NCBI GenBank assembly: GCA_002506085.1
Contig: DAWV01000008.1
Coordinates: 81,628-145,627, forward strand
Direction of reading: 5' to 3'
DNA: 64,000 bases
Source: Methanocorpusculaceae archaeon UBA425
GTDB taxonomy: Archaea > Halobacteriota > Methanomicrobia > Methanomicrobiales > Methanocorpusculaceae
Shown here: positions 51,292 to 60,047 of the stretch, piece by piece
How the letters are laid out: each line of letters opens with the position of its first letter
How positions within the stretch are numbered: position 1 is the stretch's first letter
Position numbers and translations under genes: made by a program
Notes under the pieces: generated by a model
What the model saw: only the letters and a program-made list of their open reading frames with translations
Databases searched by the model: none
What the model was told of the DNA's origin: nothing

Positions 51292-51616
51292 CACCCTTTT
51301 TTTAAACGTATAATCACATATCTATTATTAAGAACAATTGTTAGGATAATCTGTGCTACACTTATATATTGATTTAGATGATAATAAATTCATTTTATTG
51401 GCACACTCTTTATTTGGATACCCAAATGTATCCTTTAGTTCTGGGGTTTTCGGCTTACTTTCAAACTAAGCAAGGAGCAGACTTTATGCCGGAATATATT
51501 TTTTTGATGAATGAACTCTCTCTGATGTTATTCTTTAATGAAATATATGATTGGAACGATTATCAATATAGAGAATAACTTGTAAATAGATTTCTCTCCT
51601 ATATATTAATCATAAG
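51292..51616. other. AT-rich intergenic region between the gmd paralogues
   Basis: 325 bases with no convincing gene (a 66-codon frame at 51378-51578 is AT-driven). The right copy of the direct repeat lies at 51562-51600, just before the gmd start. Confidence 0.5.
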
Positions 51617-52669
51617 GTGATTCACATACCAAAAACGGCTTTCATTACTGGTATCACAGGTCAGGATGGTTCCTATCTCGCAGAACTGCTTCTCCATAAA
51701 GGATACGAGGTTCATGGTCTTATACGTAGGGCATCTACGTTCAACACATCACGTCTTGATCACATCTACCAGGATCCGCATGACGAACCCAAGTTGATTC
51801 TTCATTATGGTGATCTTTCAGATACGGAACAGATCTCTAATATAATTTACAATATCAAACCCTCAGAAGTTTATCATCTTGGTGCCCAGAGTCACGTGAG
51901 AGTAAGCTTTGACACTCCGGAATACACGGGGAATGTTACCGGGCTTGGAACAGCCCGTCTATTAGAAACCATCCGGAAAAGCGGTCAGGATATCAGATTC
52001 TATCAGGCATCCAGTTCCGAGATGTTTGGTGCGACCCCGCCACCGCAGAACGAAGATACCAAATTCTGGCCGAGAAGTCCGTATGCATGCGCAAAAGTCT
52101 ATGCATATTATATGTCCAGAAACTACCGTGATGGGTATAACATGTTCGTTTGTAATGGAATCCTTTTCAATCACGAATCACCGCGTCGCGGCGAAACGTT
52201 TGTAACAAGGAAGATTACCCGCGGTCTTGCAAACATTGTCGCAGGAAAGCAGAAGTATCTCTATATGGGAAATCTCGATGCACGCCGTGACTGGGGTTTC
52301 TCACCCGAATATGTTGAAGCGATGTGGATGATGCTTCAGCAGGATAAGCCGGATGATTATGTGGTGAGTACCGGGCAGACCAACTCCGTAAAAGAATTCC
52401 TTGAAGAGGCATTCAGCTACGCGGGTCTGAACTGGGAAGACTATGTTAAAATTGATTCGCAGTATTTCCGTCCGACCGAGGTAGAGAATCTTATCGGTGA
52501 TTCAAGTAAGGCAAAGAAGATTCTTGGCTGGGAGCCAAAGGTTACCTTCAAGGACTTAACAAGGATCATGGTCGATTCGGATTTCCGTGCAGCAGGTCTT
52601 AAACCAATCGGTGAAGGCGATGCGGCACTTGCAAAGTTGTATCCGGATAAATGGTGGGGAGGGGATTAA
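51617..52669 (+). CDS. gmd: GDP-mannose 4,6-dehydratase
   Basis: A 350-residue protein starting at GTG 51617. ITGITGQDGSYLAELL (about 10-25), RRASTFNTSRLDHIYQDPH, LGAQSHVRVSFDTPEYT, SPYACAKVYAYYMSRNYR (Tyr/Lys pair) and NHESPRRGETFVTRKITRG. It converts GDP-mannose to the 4-keto-6-deoxy sugar. Followed directly by the fucose synthase gene, whose ribosome-binding site (GGAGGGG) lies in its last codons. GC content close to the core genome, unlike paralogue 2. Confidence 0.95.
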   Translation: MIHIPKTAFITGITGQDGSYLAELLLHKGYEVHGLIRRASTFNTSRLDHIYQDPHDEPKLILHYGDLSDTEQISNIIYNIKPSEVYHLGAQSHVRVSFDTPEYTGNVTGLGTARLLETIRKSGQDIRFYQASSSEMFGATPPPQNEDTKFWPRSPYACAKVYAYYMSRNYRDGYNMFVCNGILFNHESPRRGETFVTRKITRGLANIVAGKQKYLYMGNLDARRDWGFSPEYVEAMWMMLQQDKPDDYVVSTGQTNSVKEFLEEAFSYAGLNWEDYVKIDSQYFRPTEVENLIGDSSKAKKILGWEPKVTFKDLTRIMVDSDFRAAGLKPIGEGDAALAKLYPDKWWGGD

Positions 52670-53611
52670 ATGAGTGATATGCATTTTGAAGACAAAATTA
52701 TTTTAGTGACTGGAGGGGCAGGTTTTCTTGGTTCAAATGTAGTCAAGCATCTTATAACAATGGGCGCAAAAAAAGAGAATATCATTGTTCCCCGAAGCCG
52801 TGATATCGATCTCCGGGTATGGGAAAACTGCCTTTCCATTACGAAAGGGGTCGATCTGATCATTCATCTTGCAGCAAGCGTGGGGGGTATCGGGTATAAT
52901 ATGAATAACCCTGGTTCGCTCTTTTATGATAATGCTATCATGGGGATTCAGCTGATGGAAGCTGCCCGACAGAATAATGTGAGCAAGTTTGTCGCTGTCG
53001 GAACGATCTGCGCATACCCGAAGTTTACGCCGATTCCATTCCGTGAAGAGGAATTATGGAATGGGTATCCTGAAGAGACGAATGCACCCTATGGTCTTGC
53101 GAAGAAGATGATGCTTGTTCAGGCCCAGTCCTATCGTCAACAGTATGGATTCGATGCAATCTATCTTCTGCCGGTGAATCTGTATGGACCGGGAGATAAT
53201 TTCAATCCGGATAGTTCCCATGTAATCCCGGCACTGATTAAGAAGTTTATTGATGCGAAGGAGAGTGGGTCGAATAAGGTTGAGGTATGGGGCACAGGTG
53301 CGGCATCCCGCGAGTTTTTGTTTGTTGATGATGCAGCTCGGGCTATAGTTCTTGCAGCGCAAAAGTATGATAAGCCAGATCCGGTGAACATCGGTTCCTG
53401 CATGGAGATAACAATAAAGGAGCTTGTTGATTTAATTGCTGTACTGACAGGATTTGAGGGCGAGATCATATGGGATGCGTCAAAACCGGATGGTCAACCG
53501 AGGAGGATGCTAGATGTGAGTCTGGCAGAAAGGGAGTTTGGGTTTAGGGCTACGGTGGAGTTTAGGGAAGGGCTGAAGAAAACGATCGAGTGGTATACTC
53601 AAAACCGGTAA
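52670..53611 (+). CDS. fcl: GDP-L-fucose synthase
   Basis: A 313-residue epimerase/reductase. VTGGAGFLGSNVV (about 13-25), the family's AASVGGIGYNM, catalytic YGLAKKMM near 142-149 and GTGAASREFLFVDDAARAI (about 202-220). It turns GDP-4-keto-6-deoxymannose into GDP-L-fucose by 3,5-epimerisation and NADPH reduction. It abuts gmd and precedes the GT11 fucosyltransferase by 7 bases, so the pathway from mannose to a fucosylated glycan is in one operon. Confidence 0.95.
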   Translation: MSDMHFEDKIILVTGGAGFLGSNVVKHLITMGAKKENIIVPRSRDIDLRVWENCLSITKGVDLIIHLAASVGGIGYNMNNPGSLFYDNAIMGIQLMEAARQNNVSKFVAVGTICAYPKFTPIPFREEELWNGYPEETNAPYGLAKKMMLVQAQSYRQQYGFDAIYLLPVNLYGPGDNFNPDSSHVIPALIKKFIDAKESGSNKVEVWGTGAASREFLFVDDAARAIVLAAQKYDKPDPVNIGSCMEITIKELVDLIAVLTGFEGEIIWDASKPDGQPRRMLDVSLAEREFGFRATVEFREGLKKTIEWYTQNR

Positions 53612-53618
53612 ACACTGA

Positions 53619-54530
53619 ATGATCACAGTCAGGTTGCTCGGGGGATTGGGGAATCAGTTATTCCAATATGCAGTTGGACGTTCTGTCTCTATTGAGAAAG
53701 ATGATAAGCTCATCCTAGATTCATCATTTTATGATTATTCACATTGGTGGACTGCCAAAAGAGAGTGTAAATTGAATCATTTCAATATTACGGGTGATTT
53801 CATTCATTATTCCAGATTACCTGCTTCATTAATGTCAGTTGTATGTCAGGGTGCATGGAAGATGCCGAAGATGATTAATTTTGTATCTGAAAATCTATTT
53901 CAAAAGATTCCATGTCCGATTTACAACGCTCATTATATCCATGAAACCATTTTTGAATCACAACCAGATAAATTTGACCAGGCAGGAAATCTCTATCTTG
54001 ATGGGAATTGGCAGGCTGAGAAATACTTTGATAAACACGCCGATGTTATAAAAAATGATTTGCAAATGGTAACAGCACCCTCTCCAGAAAATAAAAAGTG
54101 GGGAGATTTTATTTCTCATAATAATTGTATATGTCTTCATGTACGCAGAGGAGATTATGTAACAAATTCCGTTGCAAAGCAACACGTGGGAACCTGCAGC
54201 CTTGATTATTATAATAGGGCAATTGAATATATTGCTGACAGGGTCGATAATCCTGTGTTTATTGTTTTCTCAGATGATATTCCATGGGCACGGGAACATA
54301 TTCCAATTTCTTTTCCGGTGTATTACATGACACACAATAATGGAGATACCGATTATGAAGATTTACGGTTGATGTCGCTATGCAATTATTTTATTACGGC
54401 GAATAGTTCATTTAGTTGGTGGGGGGCCTGGCTTGGAGGTTATAAGGATAAAATTGTAGTGTGCCCTAAGAGATGGTATAATGATGGAACGAATAATGAT
54501 ATTATCCCAGAGAGATGGGTGAAAATCTAG
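53619..54530 (+). CDS. Alpha-1,2-fucosyltransferase, GT11 family
   Basis: A 303-residue glycosyltransferase with the GT11 motifs: ITVRLLGGLGNQLFQYAVGR at the N-terminus, CLHVRRGDYV (about 171-180), FIVFSDDIPWAREHI (about 209-223) and ITANSSFSWWGAWLGG near 263-278. It would transfer fucose from GDP-fucose to a galactose or related residue. More AT-rich than the genes before it. Its substrate donor is made by the preceding two enzymes. Confidence 0.92.
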   Translation: MITVRLLGGLGNQLFQYAVGRSVSIEKDDKLILDSSFYDYSHWWTAKRECKLNHFNITGDFIHYSRLPASLMSVVCQGAWKMPKMINFVSENLFQKIPCPIYNAHYIHETIFESQPDKFDQAGNLYLDGNWQAEKYFDKHADVIKNDLQMVTAPSPENKKWGDFISHNNCICLHVRRGDYVTNSVAKQHVGTCSLDYYNRAIEYIADRVDNPVFIVFSDDIPWAREHIPISFPVYYMTHNNGDTDYEDLRLMSLCNYFITANSSFSWWGAWLGGYKDKIVVCPKRWYNDGTNNDIIPERWVKI

Positions 54531-54576
54531 ACTGAGATAACTCTGCAAGTATTGTTTATTAAATGAGGAGAATTTG

Positions 54577-55710
54577 ATGAAAGTATTATATGATTTTCAG
54601 GCATTTTTACGAACAAAATATGGTGGCGTTCCCCGATATTTCTGTGAATTAATTCAACATTATAATTTGGAAAATATAGATCCAATCGTTCCTCGCGGGT
54701 ATTGTCGAAACGAGGATTATCGGAATCTGTATTTTTCGAAACGAAAACCCGTAAACTGGCATTTGCGTGATTTTATTGTGGACACAACATATAATCACCT
54801 TCATGTTAGTCCGGCGAAATATATTTCAGGTATAAAAAGGTCCAGTATCTCACAAATAAAGAAAGGTGATTTCGACATATTTCACCCGACATCGTTTGAC
54901 TCGTATTTTCTCGAGTATATTGGTAAAAAACCATATGTACTTACCATTTATGATTTAACGTATGATATTTACCCGGAGTTCTTTCCCTTGTCAACTGATG
55001 TACGTGCTAATATGCACGTACTCATAGAAAATGCAACTCACCTAATTGCTATATCTGAGTGTACCAAGAATGATTTGATTACCTATTACAACGTAGATCC
55101 CGATTGTATTGATGTTGTGTATCTTGGTTCTTTATTCGAGAGATATTCAATTTCCCCAACGTCATCGTTAGATGAGTCTAACAATAAATATCTCCTTTAT
55201 GTTGGAGAACGTGGTGGATATAAGAATTTTTATCATTTTGTAAATGCTATCCGTTCTATTCTTCAGGAAAATATCTGTGAATTAGTATGTGCCGGAGGCG
55301 GGCAATTTAGTCGGGATGAAGTGAAATTTTTGAAATCTATTGGAATTCTGCACAAGGTTCATCAGGAGTTTGCAAGCAATGAAAAATTGATTTCATTATA
55401 TCAGCATGCTGTCGCATTCGTCTATCCATCTTTGAATGAAGGCTTTGGTTTGCCAACATTGGAGGCATTTTCTTGTGGTTGTCCTGTAATTTGTAGTAAT
55501 ACTAGTTGTTTCCCGGAAGTTGGCGGCAATGCTGTAATTTATTTTGATCCGAAGGGAATAAAGTCAATCCAGGAGGCTGTATACAAGGTTCTTGATGATG
55601 ACAGTTTGCGTGCGTCAATGAGAAAACATGGGTATTTACAACTGGAAAAGTTCTCGTGGCAGAAATGTGCCAGAGAAACGAAAAATGTGTATGAAAAAGT
55701 GTTGGTTTAA
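54577..55710 (+). CDS. GT4-family glycosyltransferase
   Basis: From ATG 54577, chosen because GAGGAG lies 6 bases upstream (a TTG at 54574 is also in frame), a 377-residue product. YGGVPRYFCEL near the N-terminus for the donor loop, YLLYVGERGGYKNF (about 205-218) and the GT4 C-terminal VYPSLNEGFGLPTLEAFSCG (about 281-300) with the two-Glu EGFGLPTLE motif. Probably adds a nucleotide-sugar-derived residue to the surface glycan. Linkage unknown. Confidence 0.88.
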   Translation: MKVLYDFQAFLRTKYGGVPRYFCELIQHYNLENIDPIVPRGYCRNEDYRNLYFSKRKPVNWHLRDFIVDTTYNHLHVSPAKYISGIKRSSISQIKKGDFDIFHPTSFDSYFLEYIGKKPYVLTIYDLTYDIYPEFFPLSTDVRANMHVLIENATHLIAISECTKNDLITYYNVDPDCIDVVYLGSLFERYSISPTSSLDESNNKYLLYVGERGGYKNFYHFVNAIRSILQENICELVCAGGGQFSRDEVKFLKSIGILHKVHQEFASNEKLISLYQHAVAFVYPSLNEGFGLPTLEAFSCGCPVICSNTSCFPEVGGNAVIYFDPKGIKSIQEAVYKVLDDDSLRASMRKHGYLQLEKFSWQKCARETKNVYEKVLV

Positions 55711-55734
55711 AGTTTGTCGAGTGTGATTTTACTA

Positions 55735-56928
55735 TTATTGTTGATACACCTTCTTGTGTATTGAATCTGAGAGGACTCTCTCGATAATCTTTATTTGCTC
55801 TTCATCTGCTGAGAATTGGATATTCTCTCCGTTTATTTTTGATGGAATGAATATTGCACGAATCTTATTACTCATTTTCACCGGCAATCTATTCCAGAGA
55901 TATTCCCATCTTGAATGTAGATATAAGTTGAAATGTGGCTGAAATTTATGATGAAGATAATCTAATCGTGAGATTATATGTCCGTTGAAATGTGGATAAA
56001 ATCTATGATGTAAATATCGTGGCAGATAGGAGTCTAGGAATTTGGATATATCATCTGGATTATCTGTTGATTTTTGAAGTAGTATGTCATGAATACAAGA
56101 TTTGAAGGCAGAATATTTCTGTTGATAATCCTGCTCAGAATATTCCCATATTTTAGGATATCTCAGTGTTGAACTCTCGCTTAAATCGACAATGTTTTTC
56201 TTAATGAGTTGTGTAATGTCTCGACAGGTAAGTATACTGTCCGAAAAACGGTTGTATTTTCCCATGACAATTGCTTGCAATTCAACCATTGCTTCCCCGA
56301 ATCTTAAATCATCTATGTTATATTTGTTATAATTATTGTAAATCTCTTTATGAATTTTTGCATTATATATTCCCAACGAAGGACACACATTATTTATGAT
56401 AGTACCTTCCATTCTGTCAAGAACCCCATTGTAGTCCAAAGATCCGTGTGATTGCCATCTTGTGTATCTATATTCACTCTCCTCATTCATAGTAATTAAA
56501 TAATTTGCACCTTCAGCGAAAAAATAGTCCATGTGCGTTTCCAAATAATCGATACATCTGCATTGGGTTATTGGAATCTCAAACTCTTTATCAGCACAAA
56601 ATTGTGAATACTTTGTCTCCACATGCTGCACGGCATCTCCGCATTTCCTATAGATATCCCCACCATACTTCTCAGTCTCCGGCTCATACTCCAGATATCT
56701 TACGTTCGCCCCAAAAGTTTCCCGAATCTTCGCTACTATCTCCCGATTCACCACTTTTATCTCCTCCGGTGAGGAATCCGCTACAATTATTTCACCAAAT
56801 GGGAAGTGTGCGTGATACCACAGGAACCGGTTCAAATAGTAATTCCGATTATATGTGGGAATCACCAGAGTTAGTTTCTTCAGCAGACTCAAATCTTTAT
56901 CTGCATAAAATTCATCAACAAAATCCAT
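55735..56928 (-). CDS. TIGR00180-type glycosyltransferase
   Basis: A 397-residue protein opening with a GT2-like fold: LTLVIPTYNRNYYLNRFL (about 18-35), IIVADSSPEE and an acidic DYFFAEGANYLITMNEESEY stretch. The TIGR00180 assignment is from the characteristic N-terminus and length. Its stop/start boundary with the upstream gene is TAAATG. The first 50 codons are duplicated as a decayed fragment at 57770-57933. Confidence 0.65.
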   Translation of the reverse strand: MDFVDEFYADKDLSLLKKLTLVIPTYNRNYYLNRFLWYHAHFPFGEIIVADSSPEEIKVVNREIVAKIRETFGANVRYLEYEPETEKYGGDIYRKCGDAVQHVETKYSQFCADKEFEIPITQCRCIDYLETHMDYFFAEGANYLITMNEESEYRYTRWQSHGSLDYNGVLDRMEGTIINNVCPSLGIYNAKIHKEIYNNYNKYNIDDLRFGEAMVELQAIVMGKYNRFSDSILTCRDITQLIKKNIVDLSESSTLRYPKIWEYSEQDYQQKYSAFKSCIHDILLQKSTDNPDDISKFLDSYLPRYLHHRFYPHFNGHIISRLDYLHHKFQPHFNLYLHSRWEYLWNRLPVKMSNKIRAIFIPSKINGENIQFSADEEQIKIIERVLSDSIHKKVYQQ

Positions 56929-57663
56929 TTATATTATTCTCTTAAGATAACCATCTGGAGCAACAGTTATCAACAACTTATTTTCTATCTCTTTATTTAT
57001 CACAAATTCGTTGTGTGATTTAAGATATTCCCATACAGCAGTTTTAGGGTTATTTCCTTTTCCCCAAGGGCGATTAGTGAACATCGTATCAGGCAAATCT
57101 TCAATGATTGTATCAAAAACTACACAATAACTTCCAACACTAACAAGAGGTGCATATAACGTTAATTCCTTGAGAACATGTTCGTGGGTATGATTGGAAT
57201 CAAGGCATACTAGAATATTCTTATGTTTTTTTGCAATGGAATAAACTTTTTCTGCGATCGCTGATGACGTACTATCCCCTTCAAACATAGTAATTCGTTT
57301 AAACATCGGGTGCGATTCAATCTCTTTTCTGTTGTGTGCACGGATATCTATATCCAAACCAATAACTTCTCCCTCTCCACCAAGAAGTTCAAGCATGGAT
57401 GCAGAAAATATAATGGATCCCCCATGAGCAATGCCTGTTTCAATAATCAAATCAGGTTTTACTTCCCATATAATCTCCTGTAATGCCATAATATCTTCTG
57501 GATATTGGATAATTGGTCTACCCATCCACGAATAGTTATATGAGTAATTCTTCTCTGCCGTTATTTCCATGTATGTGTGTGCGATAGCTTGCAAGTTTCT
57601 ATCTTCTTTATATGAATGTATTCTCTCTTCTCTCTCGTCTTGAAACTGTTGTATGGGATCCAT
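56929..57663 (-). CDS. CmcI-like (cephalosporin hydroxylase family) methyltransferase
   Basis: A 244-residue protein matching the CmcI/rhamnosyl O-methyltransferase family: YSWMGRPIIQYPEDIMALQEII (about 45-66), LIIETGIAHGGSIIFSASML (SAM-binding, about 75-94), VIGLDIDIRAHN and LVCLDSNHTHEHVLKEL. In glycan clusters such proteins usually O-methylate sugars. It directly precedes the TIGR00180-type glycosyltransferase. Confidence 0.8.
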   Translation of the reverse strand: MDPIQQFQDEREERIHSYKEDRNLQAIAHTYMEITAEKNYSYNYSWMGRPIIQYPEDIMALQEIIWEVKPDLIIETGIAHGGSIIFSASMLELLGGEGEVIGLDIDIRAHNRKEIESHPMFKRITMFEGDSTSSAIAEKVYSIAKKHKNILVCLDSNHTHEHVLKELTLYAPLVSVGSYCVVFDTIIEDLPDTMFTNRPWGKGNNPKTAVWEYLKSHNEFVINKEIENKLLITVAPDGYLKRII

Positions 57664-57769
57664 AATTAAATATTTTTTGGCGTCTGAAATATTAAAGTAA
57701 TATCATTTATCATAACCCTTTCATCTTATATTATCTAGTATAGAATAGGAATAGATTTTTTCTTTACTG

Positions 57770-57933
57770 CCCTGACTTGACTTTACTACAGTGATTTCGC
57801 AGAATGGAAAGTGGGCATGATATCACAGACATCAACTCAGATAGTAATTTCAGTTATAGGTAGGAATAACGAGAGTTAGTTCTCTCAACAGGCCCACATC
57901 CTCATCAGCATAAAATTCATCAACAATAACCAT
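57770..57933 (-). pseudogene. Decayed duplicate of a glycosyltransferase N-terminus
   Basis: The minus-strand frame reads MVIVDEFYADEDVGLLRELT, then LVIPTYN-stop-NYYLS-stop-CL-stop-YHAHFPF. It aligns with the start of the intact protein at 55735-56928 (VDEFYADKDLSLLKKLTLVIPTYNRNYYL), with three in-frame stops. It marks a past duplication or replacement of a glycosyltransferase in the island. Confidence 0.9.
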
Positions 57934-57944
57934 GTTTTCCCATC

Positions 57945-58625
57945 TCAGTCTTTATTTTTGGCAGGAATACCAACAACAACAGAATTTGGCTCAACGTCTT
58001 TAGTAACGACTGCTCCTGCCCCAACTGTTGCCCCTTCACCAATAATCAAATTTGGGAGGACAGTTGCCCCTGTCCCAATCATAACATAGTCCTGAACTTC
58101 AATACAGCCTGCAAGTGTAGCGCCCGGTGCTATATGAACTCCCTTACCTAGTGTACATTCGTGATCAACATTTGTCATGTGATTTATTATTGTTTGATCC
58201 CCTATTTTTACTCTAGAACTAATACATGCACCAGCCATAATCTGTACACCATCACCTATAACTACGTCTGAACATACAGATGTCCAGGGATGAATAAACG
58301 ATATTGGTTTAAGACCAAAAGAGGATAAATATTTTGCCATATTAATACGGTCTTTGCCGCGTTTCCCCCCCATTGCTACTACAAACCCGAGTGGAATATC
58401 GTGGCTCCATAATGTATGCCATTTTTTGAATCCCTCTGGAGAAAAAATTAATGGAACATCTTGATACGGTGATGAGAGTTCGGTATTGTTATCAAACACT
58501 GCCTGCAGGTGACACCCATATTTATCAAGAACATCACGAACAACAATCCCATGTCCTTTTGCACCCCACAATATATATTCCATGGGTTTTCTTTCGTTAC
58601 CAAGTGTATACAGAATATTGGGCAT
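57945..58625 (-). CDS. Sugar O- or N-acyltransferase, left-handed beta-helix (NeuD/PglD-like)
   Basis: A 226-residue product from ATG 58625, supported by AAGGA 11 bases upstream; ATG 58583 would start at the usual family N-terminus (MEYILWGAKGHGIVV). A Rossmann-like nucleotide-sugar-sensing N-terminus is followed by hexapeptide repeats (about 120-215: VIGDGVQIMAGACISS, MIGTGATVLPNLIIGEGATVGAGAVV). It acylates an amino sugar, probably the product of the adjacent aminotransferase. Confidence 0.85.
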   Translation of the reverse strand: MPNILYTLGNERKPMEYILWGAKGHGIVVRDVLDKYGCHLQAVFDNNTELSSPYQDVPLIFSPEGFKKWHTLWSHDIPLGFVVAMGGKRGKDRINMAKYLSSFGLKPISFIHPWTSVCSDVVIGDGVQIMAGACISSRVKIGDQTIINHMTNVDHECTLGKGVHIAPGATLAGCIEVQDYVMIGTGATVLPNLIIGEGATVGAGAVVTKDVEPNSVVVGIPAKNKD

Positions 58626-58638
58626 ACGTGTCTGTTCC

Positions 58639-59739
58639 TTACGTTATATGTATTAATAATGAAGATACAACCGTATCTACATCATCTTTAGTCATATCAT
58701 GATAACTCGGGAGATTAATCCCTCTCTTATAGATTGACCAACTCACTATATTATCCTCAACTGACTCAAACATAGGGAACATGCTTACGGGGTAAAAGAA
58801 CGGACGTAAACCAATACCTTCTGCATTCATATCTTTAATGAGCACATCTCGGTCAAAATGGTATGAATCCCCAAAGATAATTGATGGCATCCAGTAGAGA
58901 TTTTTGGTTCCCGGTAACTCAACATTCATAGCAATATCAGGTAAATCCATTAGTGCATCATTGTACCACTCAAAAATCTCACGTTTCTTTGCAATCAACT
59001 CCCTCCCTCTTTCAAATTGGGCCAAACCTACTGCTGCATCAAGATTTGACATCTTATATTTCAATCCGATTTCATCAACCCAGAACATAATATGTTGTTC
59101 CGGTTTTCTTCCCTGATTAGAAATTGTAGATATTTTTTCAACCAAATCATCTCTGTTGGATATAATGGCCCCTCCCTCTCCAGTGGTGAATGTTTTTGTT
59201 CCGTGAAAGGAAAAAACACCAAAATCGCCTATGCTTCCCACACGTTTACCATGATACTCGGAGCCCACAGCTTCCGCTGCATCTTCGATAACAGGTATGC
59301 CATATTTTTTCCCAATTGTCATTATTTTGTCCATTTCACAGACAGATCCATAGAGATGAACAACTATGATAGCTTTTGTTTTCTCAGTTATTCTCTTTTC
59401 AAGCGATACTGGGTCAATACACCATGTATCCTTAAGCACATCAGCAAAGACTGGTTTTGCCCCTAACCAGATTGCAGGGGACACACTTCCAATCCACGTG
59501 ATGTCAGGAACAACAACCTCGTCACCCTGACCGATACCAAGTGCCATTAATACTGTATGCAAAGCACCATGACAACTTGAAGTTGGCCATGCGTATTTCA
59601 CGTTGAAAAATGCTTTTAATATTTCTGTGAATTGATTGATATAATCATAACAATGATCACCCCAACCATTAGTAATAGCATCAGTAACGTATTTAATTTC
59701 AAGTTCTGAAATTGTTGGTTTGTTTACAGGTATTTTCAT
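58639..59739 (-). CDS. DegT/DnrJ/EryC1-type PLP sugar aminotransferase
   Basis: A 366-residue protein. VEVP-like VVVPDITWIGSV (about 76-87), PVIEDAAEAVGS (about 149-160) and FSFHGTKTFTTGEGG with PLP-binding Lys182. The Lys is present, so this is an aminotransferase rather than an RfbH-type dehydratase, which has His there. It would form an amino-deoxy sugar from a 4-keto or 3-keto intermediate. It precedes the acyltransferase gene by 13 bases. Confidence 0.9.
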   Translation of the reverse strand: MKIPVNKPTISELEIKYVTDAITNGWGDHCYDYINQFTEILKAFFNVKYAWPTSSCHGALHTVLMALGIGQGDEVVVPDITWIGSVSPAIWLGAKPVFADVLKDTWCIDPVSLEKRITEKTKAIIVVHLYGSVCEMDKIMTIGKKYGIPVIEDAAEAVGSEYHGKRVGSIGDFGVFSFHGTKTFTTGEGGAIISNRDDLVEKISTISNQGRKPEQHIMFWVDEIGLKYKMSNLDAAVGLAQFERGRELIAKKREIFEWYNDALMDLPDIAMNVELPGTKNLYWMPSIIFGDSYHFDRDVLIKDMNAEGIGLRPFFYPVSMFPMFESVEDNIVSWSIYKRGINLPSYHDMTKDDVDTVVSSLLIHIT

Positions 59740-59826
59740 GATTCTATCTTTTCCTTATGTTAATTAATACTTTTTGCACTCTATCTTAATATATGTACTT
59801 TGCCGATGTATCCCGGATTAACAAGC
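59740..59826. other. Intergenic, upstream of the aminotransferase gene
   Basis: AT-rich sequence; TTAATATATG near 59788-59797 could hold the promoter for the aminotransferase and acyltransferase. Nothing else recognised. Confidence 0.3.
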
Positions 59827-59883
59827 TACAGCAATACATGACGACCGACAAATCCTGTGAATTCATTAACTAAGATTTTCATA
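59827..59883 (-). pseudogene. Remnant N-terminus of a nucleotide-sugar SDR gene
   Basis: Minus-strand frame MKILVNEFTGFVGRHVLL then stop. Resembles the dinucleotide-binding start of RmlD/epimerase-type proteins (MKILVTGATGFVGRHV). Its ATG overlaps the stop of the rmlC-like remnant as ATGA. Confidence 0.55.
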
Positions 59884-59978
59884 ATGTGATTGAAAGCGAC
59901 CACTCACTCTTCAGCGATGGACTGCTGAACCGAAGACCTGCTTCACTATCTGGCGAGTAAAACTCCGTCACCAGATAT
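59881..59978 (-). pseudogene. Remnant C-terminus of an rmlC-like 3,5-epimerase
   Basis: Minus-strand frame YLVTEFYSPDSEAGLRFSSP, then SLKSEWSL, resembling the C-terminal block of dTDP-4-dehydrorhamnose 3,5-epimerases (compare LHTEFYNNESENALRYNDP in the intact gene at 61271). Lacks the rest of the gene. Together with the following remnant it looks like the junction of a lost rmlC-rmlD-type operon. Confidence 0.6.
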
Positions 59979-60047
59979 ATAATCTCAGAATCTCTTCAAA
60001 AGACTGAAATTCATGGATATAACATTCCGATACTAGGTGTATGCTCC

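Noticed and set aside
51378..51578. 66-codon frame between the gmd genes
   Set aside because: AT-driven open frame overlapping the direct repeat; hydrophobic composition without clear membrane topology or start signal.
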